Shown here piece by piece: positions 26,791-38,500 of a stretch of DNA of 64,000 bases. A program made the position numbers and the translations under genes. This DNA comes from Crotophaga sulcirostris (Eukaryota > Chordata > Aves > Cuculiformes > Crotophagidae): positions 3,040,366-3,104,365 of the forward strand of contig VYZB01000030.1 in assembly GCA_013397455.1 (NCBI GenBank). The letters are read 5' to 3'. The number at the start of each line of letters is the position of its first letter. The first letter of the stretch is position 1. The notes under the pieces were generated by a model, which was not told the origin of the DNA, searched no databases, and saw only the letters and a list, made by a program, of their open reading frames with translations.

Positions 26791-28904
26791 AAACTTGGTT
26801 TCTACGCTGATGGAGCTCTGGTGGGGTGGGGGAGGAAGAAATTGCTGATGCTGCAGGGAAAAAGAGATGTTCTCCCTGCATAAGGTAAAATTCCTCAGGA
26901 GTATTGCAGGGGGTGGGATGGCAGAATGCACTTAAAAATATTTCCTCCACTGTTTCACCGACTGCTTCTGTGTATTCCCTGCATCCCAGGTGCTTAGCAT
27001 AGTACTGATAACAATTTAGTACTGATGGCAGTGCTGCCTCTTAACCTCAACAACTTAAAAGAGGGCAAGAAAGGGCTTCTGCATCTCTCCATCCTTTATT
27101 CTAGCATGCCAGTCTCCAGAGAGCTGTATTTTGACCATTAAGTTATCAAGTCCTCTGCTTACCTATGCGCTTAATAGATCCTTTTTAATTCTTTCTATTT
27201 GGGGAAGTAAGAATGTCGTTAATGTTTGTGCAACATTGAAATCCTTGAATGAAAAGAGCTATTTCTTCTAATCTTACCCCAGTAGACAAGATTGTTTAGA
27301 TCTGAATGTGGAATCAGGAACATTTCTGACATTATTATTGCTAGCGTCTACTAGCAGTTGCCAGAACCACTGTAGGAGCAACAATCCCTGTTGCAGACTT
27401 TCAGGTGCTGTGCATTCCCCACACCTGCAGCAGGTTAGCTCTATTGCTTCCTACCCAGGAGATGAGTGGAGGTACTTGCAGAAGTTCCTCTCATCCTAAA
27501 CATCCTTTTGATTTTTCAATTCCACATTCTGATCTAATGGACCAGATTGCATTTTTCCCTACCTTCAGATGTAGAGAAAAAGCAACATCAAGCTTTACGA
27601 GATTAATTTCCTAATACAGTGGGAATACTAACAGGGAATTCCCAACACAAAAATTGCTATTAAGTTCATACCTATCATAGTAGACTACAGATTTAGGTTT
27701 CCCAAAACACTAAAAAGTGTCTTTTTTTAAGAACAAACCAACCAGCCCTCCAAATCTTGAAAGTCTTCATGTATTAGCAGGAATAAGTGTCAGTCAGCCT
27801 TTAATTAATGTAATCAGGAAAAAGCATAAAAAAATGCAACCTTGTGATGCTGATTTATACCACAGAACAACTACCTATTTCACTTCTCAAAATTATTGTT
27901 CTAATATAATTCATAGCACTTTTAATCTCTGTGCTTCAAAATAAATTACTGCGTAGAGGTTCTGAGAAGTAGCTTCGCTCAATAGTACAGGAAGAGAATT
28001 TAATCCTAGAGAAATAAAAACACATGTCAACCACAAAGCCTATGTGTTAAAGCTGAGCTCCACCTATGTCATATCCTTCCCCATGCCCTCTGGCCCCTGT
28101 GTCCTTACACATAGGCTTAGGTGTCCTTTTGCTCATATCATCTTTGATTTATGCAGATCCTTTTGCTTCAATAGGTATTTTCTCCAGAACGGCAGCATAC
28201 AGTATCAATTAAGTGCAGTGAAAAGCATAGAAAAGTTTGTATAAGTGTGATAATAATAATTAGGAAAGTCAAAGTAATTAATTTAGACTTCTTCTTGTTG
28301 AATTTTCACCTCTTTCACATACCTATCAAAATATTTCTACAAAGCATTTTCTTTGTTATCTTAACATACTCACTACTTTATTCATTTTGCAAAAGCTCCA
28401 ATGTCTGTCACATTTTGATTGCGTAGAACTTCTTCCATTTTCTCTTTATTTTGTATGCTGAATCATATGCTGAAACAAACCACTTCTTTAGTTGGACACT
28501 TTTTGATTGATATATTGGATCTGTATTCCTTTATAGAGTTCAATTCCTAATCAGATATTCACATCTTAAGTGCTTCACTGGATCTCTCTGTTACTGTTAA
28601 ATGCATGGTCTTAAGTGAGTTCTGGTCTGCAAAGGTAGGAGTTTTGTAGCAGCTTGACTTTCCTTACTCTCTCATCGCTAAGATCTACTTTTGCTAAACC
28701 ACTTACAAATCAGATGTGCCAGGCAGAGAATTTAACCTTGACAATTTGATTAATCTTCTTTGAATTACAGTGGTTTCATGAATCAAACTTCAGAAGGAGC
28801 TTCCTCTTCCAAATAATGTTAGGAGGATAGAATAATGCTTTTAAAGTATCTTCCTTTTCAGTTTGGGATTTCAACATGCAAATTCAGCAGAAGACCAAAG
28901 GAAG

Positions 28905-28955
28905 AAGCACAATGGAAGCATCAAAAATATTTATTAAAAGCACTCCATTGTGCTT
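28905..28955. repeat. 12-bp perfect inverted repeat with 27-nt spacer
   Basis: AAGCACAATGGA at the left is mirrored exactly by TCCATTGTGCTT at the right. It sits about 0.3 kb upstream of the first IL16 coding start. The stem does not extend beyond 12 bp without mismatches. Confidence 0.7.
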
Positions 28956-29270
28956 AGGGAGCATGGGAAGAGAAAGAGAAGGTGAAGGAGAATTTAGTAG
29001 TGCACCACAAGAAGCAGAATTAGCAAGTCATGAGATACCACGTGGCTGTTAGCAGACTGAAAGGCTCTGTTGATTCGATTTATTCATTAGGACTTTTCAG
29101 TAGTGTAGGTTATTAAGTGGGAGAAAGTGGAGTATATTACAACTTACTTTTTATATTTCCTTTGCTGGAGGATGTTTAGCACCAGAGAAGCGGAGAAAGT
29201 TACTGAAATTATCATGCCACACAAATGGGAGAATGGTAGGAAAAAGAGCAGCACCACCAGCTCTCTGAAG

Positions 29271-29582
29271 ATGGATCACAAAAGCAATGCTGGGAACAGG
29301 AAGTCAAGAAAATTTCGCTCCATTTCAAGATCACTTATACTTTGCAAAGCCAAAAACAGTGACGATGGGTCAAGTCCTGATGAGAAATACCCCGATCCCT
29401 TTGAGTTCTCTACCAGTTGGGTCCAAGAGGATTTTGACTGCTGCCCTAGAACACAAATGCCATGCACATCAGAGACAGAAGACAGCCCGCCTGATCCTCC
29501 GTGTGTGATCACCAGCATGGTCCAGTCCAAAGCTGCAGCAAATGAGAACTGCAACAACATGAGGAGAAAGTTACTCACCAAG
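29271..29582 (+). CDS. IL16: IL16 coding exon 1 (start codon)
   Basis: 104 codons from an ATG in good context (aag ATG g) to the donor gtaggc, ending in phase 0. [20 protein letters not shown] aligns with human MESHSRAGKSRKSAKFRSIS, and [16 protein letters not shown] is identical to human, so I chose this start by homology. The frame stays open upstream to about 29,109 with an earlier in-frame ATG at 29,172. An acceptor-like cttttcag ends at 29,100, so the mRNA exon probably begins at 29,101 and an N-terminal extension is possible. Confidence 0.92.
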
Positions 29583-32500
29583 GTAGGCAACTCAGTGCAG
29601 TATATTGTCATATTTCCCATTGCAGTAGTTCCTAAAATGATTGACTCTCATTTCTCAGGAAGACATGATTCTACTGGGCTTTTTTTCAGAACCTATGAGC
29701 TTGCAGTGCTCCTGTTCTGTATAAAAAGCATGAAAATGTATTAACTTCCCTGCTGTGTTGTTGCACTCTGCTGGTTGACATTCTGCTGAAATCAGTGTTT
29801 GCTAGGCCACTCTCAGTGTATTCAGACTAGCACAGCTGGTGCTTTCTACCTGCAATATAGTGTTCAGCTCAAAATATAAAACTGTTACCACAGTAAAGTG
29901 CATTTGTTAAGTGTGATACCATGAGATCTCACAAGCTATGAAAGCATGAATTATCTTAATGCTATGAAAGACACAGGAGATTCAGCAGACAGATGTTCTT
30001 TCTCTCTGGTTCAGGAAGGGGGTAATGATGGCTCTAAACATACCAGAGATATCACTTGTTCCTAGAGATGTAAAAAATCTTAACAAGCCTTGTATGACAA
30101 CATTATTCTTTAATGAAGAAATTACTATGTTAACCCTAACAATCTGAATAGTTTTTCAGCCTGACTAACATATTTTAGATGCTTTTAGAAAGTTCCTTTT
30201 CAGTGATATATCAATTTTTCCACTTTATCTCTACTTGTTGATGTGATGTGTAAAAGGGACCTCACTGCAAGTTTGATGTGTCTTTTAATATATTCTGTAT
30301 CCTCCTGGCACCTCTCTTATTGTATTACTTTTACCTGTGCCAATAGTGGCTTATGTGAAAGAATTGATTCTTTCAACTAAAATATTTCTTTCTAATATAT
30401 TCTATTTTATATGACAAACCTCCAATAGAAATTGGCTAAAACTCAATGTCTATGCCTAAACATGCAGTAGCACAGTGGTACTGAAAATCAAAATCTTCTC
30501 TTAATCTTTGAGTTTCTTGCTAATGATCACAGCATGCAGCCCAGTACCGCAGACTGCAGCAGGACAGAATTCTGGATGTGAGGTTTTTCGGCTTCTGGCA
30601 AAGTCCCAGCATGAAGACAAAAACAAGCTAACTTTCTATAACGTTCTGACAGAAAACAACCAGGTGACACTGATCCAAGTCCCAAAATACATTCAGTCAC
30701 CTGCAAAACCATACCACCTCCTCCCTTTTGGAAACAGCCCATATGCACTCTGCTGATTTCCTTTTTGCTTCTCTTCTCTTCTCTTCTCTTCTCTTCTCTT
30801 CTCTTCTCTTCTCTTCTCTTCTCTTCTCTTCTCTTCTCTTCTCTTCTCTTCTCTTCTCTTCTGAAGCACTTTCTTCAGCGTGTGTCAGTTGCCACAGTCT
30901 GCTTGCTTGCATACCTCCAAAATACGCAGGGCTCCAATAATTTCATGTGGGTATGGATCACAACAGTTACTTATTTCAGACTGTAATTTGAGATCATTTG
31001 CTCTTATAGCTAGGTAGCAGCAATAATATGGGTCTGGGTAACAGAGTAAGTCTCTCTAATGCCATTGCACAGGTAAAACATAACCACTGAGGGTACGAAC
31101 GCATGCTTGGGCTGCAGTGTTAGTGTCACTGAACAGAATGAGTCAGGAGCCTGGATGCATGAAACTTAAATTAGTCAGGAACCCAGTCCCTAATAACACT
31201 ATTTGGGTTGCTTAGTGCCATTGTAGACAATAAGGGTGTTAAATTCCCTCTCCAGAGCCCTCATAGCAAAAATAAACCTCTTCAGATACTACTTAATCTT
31301 CCATATCTTTCGGAGTCAGGGATCAGTGAGTGATTCTAAAAGGTCTTATTTGAGCATGCTGAAGAGGATGAACTTTGGTAACAGCTACACTGACCTCATC
31401 CTTTACTGAAATTTTGCCTGATATTACAAAAGCAGTGGTCTCTATCTTCCATATAGCACAAACCTGTTAGAACAATCTTCCTGTACCACATGTCTTAGCT
31501 TAAGTTTAAAACCTCTCTTTTTAAGGAAAGAGTCAACAAGCATTTTTCAAGTCCTAGCATAACACTCACCCTCTCCATCTCCATATGAAAATTCAGAAAT
31601 TCATGATGTGTGCCTCAGAGGTGAAGGATCCTTGTCTTTCTTCAAGAAAAGTGATTCCATTCTTTCTGTGGTGTTGCTGAGGGTATTCCACTGTTCCACT
31701 TCCCAGCACCTGCAGCCCTAAGTATGACTCTAAGGGTGCTAATAGCTCCCACAGAACTGAAAAACTTCGTTTTTGCTGTCACATTGGGAGAATGTTTAAA
31801 AGTCCTGCATGATTTAATGATCCTTGTGCATACCTTCTCCAGAGCTAAGGGGGAACTTGGAACTAGTATTCCACATACTAGTTCTGCTCTTCTGTTAAAA
31901 AATTTAAATATCTCTCTGCACCACACTCTGCCAATTGCATGGAATTCACTATTGCATAAATCATAAGGAAATCAGTGTTTCAGGACTTCTGCATATGTAT
32001 TAGAGGCGCATTTTCATGATTCCAAAATATTTAGGATCCCCAATAGTCCTATGCCTCATTACTAACAGTATGAAAAAACAGATGCTACTTACAACAAGGA
32101 AATGAGAGATAAAAGGAGGATTTTTGAAGAGAGCATCTATGCATCATGATATCAATTCCTTTCACTTCATTCTTCAACAGAATATGTTGCTGCAGCCACT
32201 GAGGGGAGCACTGCAGCATAAGCACAACCTATATTAGACTTCAGAGATTGCCCACAGAAACACTTTTTTCTTATTGCACTACTTGTAGGAAAGGTTTTGA
32301 GCTGGAACTCAGATCTTATTATACATCACAGAATTTCAGAAGGCTGAAATTCTGATGATACCAGGGTTTGCTCATTCTTCTTTTCAACAAAATATGCATA
32401 GATTTTGGTGTCCGTAGTACCACACTGATTGGGCTGGGACTGCAAACTAATCTGACATCTGACTCATAGTACAGTGCTAGCATGTGTGTGTGAAGGGATC

Positions 32501-35500
32501 ATGACCTTGTACCTTGGGCAAATTTGGCTCTTGTGAGGAGTATTGCAAAGATTTGCCCTAGAGACAGAAACCTGACAATGAACAAGACCCACATATGCAT
32601 GCAAGCATTTTTGTTTTAACTGAAGCATCCACAGTCTGTTTTTACACCACTAACACACCAAAAGAGCAGATGATGGACATTACTTAACTGTGATTCTTCC
32701 TACAACTTTTCTGTTACCATATGTGGGCAGTACCAGATAATAGGGGTTCATAACAGAATCTTCTCAGAAACTTCTTTCCTGCAGCATGTGGCGTGGTGGC
32801 ATACTCAACATGTAAAGGATAGATGGTTTTAGCTGCAGGGATTGACTTTCATCTGTAAAGAAGGTATAGCAGGTGAAAGGAAGTAAGTTTGAGACAAAAT
32901 GTAACTAGGAGACCATTAACAACTATTCAGCAGTTCATAACATTCAGGGCAAAAACCTCAGTCAGAGCTGTATCCATGTGAACTGTGCAGTTCCCTCAGA
33001 CATTTGGATGGTCATTCACATCCTGCCAAGACATAGCCACTCCATGTCACATAGAGCCCTGTGTAACAACCTTTAGTGGTTATGTCCTCCTTTGACCTCA
33101 ACCTACCCAACTGCCACACATCTGACTTTGCTGCTGGAGTCCTAGTTCTAGTGAATTTTTGACACAGGAAAGCAGCAGAAGCAAATACCACCTCACCATG
33201 TATGTACAGGCAAAGAAAAGCAGTATCAAAATCTTATAGTACATAACAACTTATGCTTTGTAAGATATTACCTGGGAAATAACATTTAGACTGATCCATT
33301 AATCTCTACGTCCTCTTCAATGTATCTCCTTTCATTATATATTCTAAATTGCACAGATTTTTTTTCTTCTCTAATGTACTGTCAGCAACGATAAGAGCAG
33401 ATGAACAGTCTTTTAATTCTTTTGGTTCTGTGTTCCAATATTGACTCAAATTGACTATTGCTCATTGTTGTCTAGAGCACTCAGGATTACCTGATTGTCA
33501 TCTCTTCAGCCAGCACCCAGGATTACCTGATTGTTATCTGTTCAGCCAGCTACCAGACCACTCACCTCCCAAGATGAGGTGTGCTTAAGTCTGTTATGGA
33601 CAGAAAAAGTGAGCTTGTCAATGTATAAGCAAGCAGATCTTCTTTATAGTTTGCTTCTCACAAAATCAGCAATTTTCAGGTGGCATGAAAGGAAAATAAA
33701 CATTATAAACAGTGTCTCATACCTTGTGCACTGTCGCAGCAAACACTGTGGAAGATGGCCTTGTCTGTTCATGTCGTTACAAAGCCTGAAACTATGTCAC
33801 TTGTAGGGAGAATAGGTAGGGCTAGATAATATCAGCTCTTATCCTTAAAGAACAGCAGTCTCTGCTGGGTTTGAGAGCTGCTTGAAGAAGTATTTCGTTA
33901 CCTCTCCCCTGCACCACCAACACCCTGGGAAGCGCTTGGAACCACCAACCAGAGGGGCTGGTAGCAGGGTTGAAATGCCATCTAGAATAGACAATACCAG
34001 GGAAGGGCTGACTCTTTATGCAGACATTGGATCCAAACTGATGTGACTGCATAGCTCCACTCAATTCTAGAAAATTCTCTATCCTTACTTCCTTCAGTGC
34101 AGGGGTGTCACACTCACGGCTCCTGCCGTTCTCCTGCTCCTGCAGCATCACAGGTGTCACACCCTGCACACGTGTCCAGCGCGGGCTGTAGCGCAGGGCA
34201 AGGAGCTCAGTGCTGCTGCCAGGTATAAACAGGGTGCTGGGCTGGATAAAACAAGGTGGTCAGCTGGATTTGCCCACAGGCCATGTGTTTGGCACCACTG
34301 CTTTAGTCTCTGACTCTTCACTTGAAGGAGGAAAAAAGCAAAATGTCGTTTCTCTCCCTTAGTCATCACCGGAATGTATTCTTATTAACTCAATTTTATG
34401 CAAAAACCAGTTAGCTGGCCCTCTGGTACCAGGACAAGTGTTATAGCAACAGACTGCAATGTCTCAAACATGAGCCTGTGGGCAGGATGGAAAAATAAAG
34501 CCAGGAGAGGAGAGTGCATTTATGTAGACAGTTCTGCGTTCTCCTCCCTTTTCCTACTTGTTTTCTCTTTCCTTCTTCCTGGCCTTCTTGCTTCTGTGAC
34601 ATCAGGGCCGTATTATCCCCAGAGCAAGCTGGGAAAGATGCTGTTACATTAAGACAGTGTTTGCTGCAAAATGTGAGCCAGGGCAAAGGCTCCCAGAAAA
34701 ACATCCCAAAGGCCAAATGACGGGTGGAAAGGGCTGTCTGTAACATCTGATGTGCAAAATTGGCAATCTAGGGTAGAACTGAACCCTATACCCTGCTTCT
34801 TGCATCATCCATAGACTTTCTAGCTTCTGCCACTTTATTAACTGCAAAGGGAATATGCTGCTGGGAAAATGAATTACATCTTCTATAAATATTTTGAAAA
34901 GACCAAAGCATTGGCTAGGGTACGTCAGAATCAGTGGAGACAGGTTAGTTTGTGCCAAAGAGACTCTGGCCCTTTGAAGAAAATCCCCAAAGACTGTATT
35001 CTCTTAATCTTCCACTTGGAAACCCCAGCCATTTCAGAGCCAGGAGGACAGAAAAGTTAAATATTTAAATTCATTGTTGTACTGTTAGATAATTTTTTTG
35101 TTTTATTTTTTTTGCATTTTTTAAAACAACAGTCAATCGGCTCATTGTCATACACAGGCTTAACTGAGTCAAAGACCTTACTTGAACCAGCCTTGTATAA
35201 CACTTTACCTCATTTCAGACAATCTAACTACTGTGTCTTACGTTAAGAGTGCACAAAAGTTTTTCAGTTTTCCACAGATGCCATGGTTACCCTTATTGCT
35301 AAACAACATCTGGAATTAGATGTTTTGAGATGGGACTCTGGGCTAGAAATGTCTAATGAGAACATGAAGGAAAAAGGAATCTTTTAAATGGCAGATAGAA
35401 AAACATCCTCAGAAGATTTGCATTTCACATAACAAAAAGGGGGGAGCAGGAGGAGAGACATGTAAATTACTTTTCCAGAACTAAACTCATGACAAATTAT

Positions 35501-38500
35501 TTTACTTTTACCTGTGACAAAAATGCATTCAGAAGGCTCTTGTACTCCACCTTTGATTTTTGTCTTTCAACCAAGTAGATTCAGTTTAAAGACAAATTTT
35601 GCTTATAATGCACTCCCACAGACTTCCTTAACTTTATTTCCACAGATATGAGTGGATAATACAGATACAACTTTTCCCAGAGTCTTGAACTGCTCCGTGG
35701 CAAAGCCCCTTATAACCAGAGAGATTTTATTCACTGGCATTAAGGATGTGTTTAAACATATATTCTAACAACGAGGAGGCCAGGCTGACCTCAAATACAC
35801 CTGCCCACACACCAAACCTACCATCCTTATTTTAGCACGTTTTCAGCAGTCATTACATTCAGAGCTACAATATAAATCGCCTTTCAAAATGAGCAGAATA
35901 CTTTAAAAAGGAGGATGCAAAATAGATACCGTCTACCCTTGGAACAATTGCTAGTATTTCTATGCATAAAATAATAAGTGAGATGGGAAATAAAAGTTAT
36001 TAAGGAACAAAACCCAGAGCAAATTGGCTGCTGGCACATGAATTGGTCAAATGTTTATTTTCCCAAAGAGCAGCTTTTATTAATTTTCTGTCATGTTGCA
36101 ATAACTTGGATGTGAATATAGTGATCTATATCCAGGACCTAAAAAAGCACAGATGCTGACAACACACAGATATTTGCCACATGTCCCTACAGTCCAATAA
36201 AAACTTTTTCTTTTTTTTTTTTTCAAACATAATTCACATAAATGAATTGCAGAAATGATTGACACACAGAGCTTGTTTGAAATGTAGCCCAACTTAGTAA
36301 GACGACTACAGTTTTAAATAAATTTTTTTCCCAAGATTTTCTGCAATGTATAATGGATTTAACCTCCACTTTCCTTCTGAATAAGTGTATACATCTTATT
36401 GCTCTTGGAAAGAATACTCATATGAGGTTTTATTTGGTGTTATTTCACATGCATGTCCCAAAACAACCCAGAATTTCCAGCCTGGCACGTGTCCTATTGT
36501 ACAAAATACAATGTCTTCCCCAGAGGACTTACATGGTGCTGTAAAGAAAAACCCCAGAGTCAAAACCACTGCATTCTGTGATGTCCCTTGAAACTGATGA
36601 AAGCCAAATGACTTTTGGACAATTAATTATGAAGATTTTTAAAAACACCATGAACACAGCATCTGTACAACTGTGAACAAGTTACAGGAAATGTATAAGC
36701 ATGACTGTGCTTTTAACAGAGATGAGTTGGGGATAGCTTGAAAAGGGGTACCAATAAGTTAATAACAAGAACAAAATGAAGTGTAGAAAATAGCTACGTT
36801 GTTCTCTGTGTGTGCCTGACCAGGATCTGGGAGAGGATATATAGATATTTCAAGGGACCAGTGCACAAGAGAAAGGAGTCCTAAGAAGAAAAGGTGGCAT
36901 GTCCAAACTTGAATTCTGACTACAGATAAAAGGCGAAACACCTTTTTATTTTAAACATTGACTCTAAAAAATGATTATTTTTTCACAATAGCTCAAATCC
37001 ATGATGAGCTCACATCTCAAAATACTCAGACAACTGGCAGGATAATTTCTTATCTTTAATATCTATCTTACATTTTTCATGTTTTAGAACAACTGTACTA
37101 CCCTATTGAAAATCATATGAGTTTAATGGATGCTACATGTATGTAGAATCTGGCCTGTAATTCCTTATTGATACCCAAAACAAAGGATCAATGCAAACAA
37201 ACAGAAAATGTCACTCTCACTATTTTTTGCCACACAAGATCTGAATTTTTCAGACACCAGAATTCTGATCTTTATTATGTTACCATGCCAAAGACTTCAA
37301 AGCACTTCCATAACGTAAAAAAGAACATAATGTAGTCCTGATTTCAAGTATGTATTTCCCAAGATATTTATCTTGGATGAAAAACAAACATACAAGTTCC
37401 AAAACGAATACTAGCGTTCAAAACAAATTGCTTTAAAATAGAATTCTGTCTGTGCTTATACACTTACCTATTACTCACTAGAAGCACTCTTCATGAACAA
37501 AAGAGGCTTCGTAAAATTCAGACGCTCCTCGTTAATGGCAGACAATCTGGAATGCAAGCAAACCCACAGAGTTAACAAGTAAGTCAATGCAAGTATAGCC
37601 CTTACCCATTACTTACTGAATTCAGGCTGCAGTGAGCCTGGGGCTCAAAGTTAAATACTTCATTCATTCACAGCCTTAGATTTACTCTGACAGGTCTCAG
37701 ATTGGGAGCCAGGCTTCAACAGTCGGCCTGGAAGATAATGAGCTTTATTGACATTGCTATAAATTTTGTGTTTGTTGTCAGTCAAGTACGATGTGATCCC
37801 TATTGATTTGTAGTGAAAGGGCATAATGAGTCTGACCCTTAGGGCTGGATGAACTCTGCTTAGGGCAGAAACGAAGCCCTAGTGATGGTGAAGAGTGTGG
37901 TTACACAGCTTTCCTTGTGCTGTCAGAGGACTATGGATTGCTGGAAATAGTTCATGCCACTCTGATCAGGGGACCTGGGAGCAATACAGACAGTTGACCA
38001 CTGCTACATTTTGTGGCCTGTCCTAACATATGAAATTTGCCTCCCCTTCAGAAAACTGTACCTCAGTTATACAAATCTCTCGGGAGCAAGCCTGGATCCA
38101 GGATACACTGAGAACCCTTTTCACTATGTGGAGTATGGAGAGGCTCTCAAGGGCAGAGGAGGTGGGTTCAGCTGGGAGCAGAATGAGCAAATACTTGATT
38201 TAGGAGATTTGCTAAGGAAACAGAAAAGAAACTGTACGCTAACTTTCCAGCTTTCCTTGTCTCTTTAGAATTCTTAAGTGCTCGCACATTTGCGTTGCAA
38301 GAATATATTTCGTAGACAAATGTGTTGTCCCTCATGTGCTTATTCAATCCGTTCTTTGCTTTACTTACTCATATGACTTAAGTCACTATTTTTATTTCTG
38401 TATGGCCATATGTTAGTGATTCATAACTATGTTAAAAATGTGCTTACAATTAGTCCTCCAGATGCAACACACAGACTACGGCACCCTCAACCAGTCTGGA

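Larger units (their letters stand above)
5104..29100. other. Non-coding interval between CFAP161 and IL16 coding exons
   Basis: About 24 kb with no coding exon I can support. All open frames here are short and mostly antisense or low-complexity. The interval should hold the CFAP161 3' UTR, the IL16 promoter(s) and any non-coding 5' exons, but no CpG-rich promoter is visible. It contains SINE fossils near 6.5, 18.05 and 26.7 kb, CR1 remnants at 13.0 and 21.5 kb, a T/G-rich stretch at 8.04-8.15 kb, and one splice-site-flanked candidate exon at 25.75 kb. Confidence 0.6.

Noticed and set aside
30508..30756. 82-codon frame that could be an extra IL16 exon in intron 1
   Set aside because: It has an acceptor-like start but no similarity to human IL16 or PDZD2, and no phase-compatible donor I could defend.
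30697..30986. Three repetitive open frames (Lys/Arg/Glu repeats on -, Leu/Phe/Ser repeats on +)
   Set aside because: They are translations of the CTCTT microsatellite.
31642..31966. Overlapping 94- and 80-codon frames on both strands
   Set aside because: They looked loosely like a decayed repeat ORF, but no motif of a known family was convincing.
32395..32470. A GLGL reading that could be the GLGF loop of the extra PDZ
   Set aside because: A stop follows within ten codons and no donor of the right phase is present; the exon at 39,028 fits far better.
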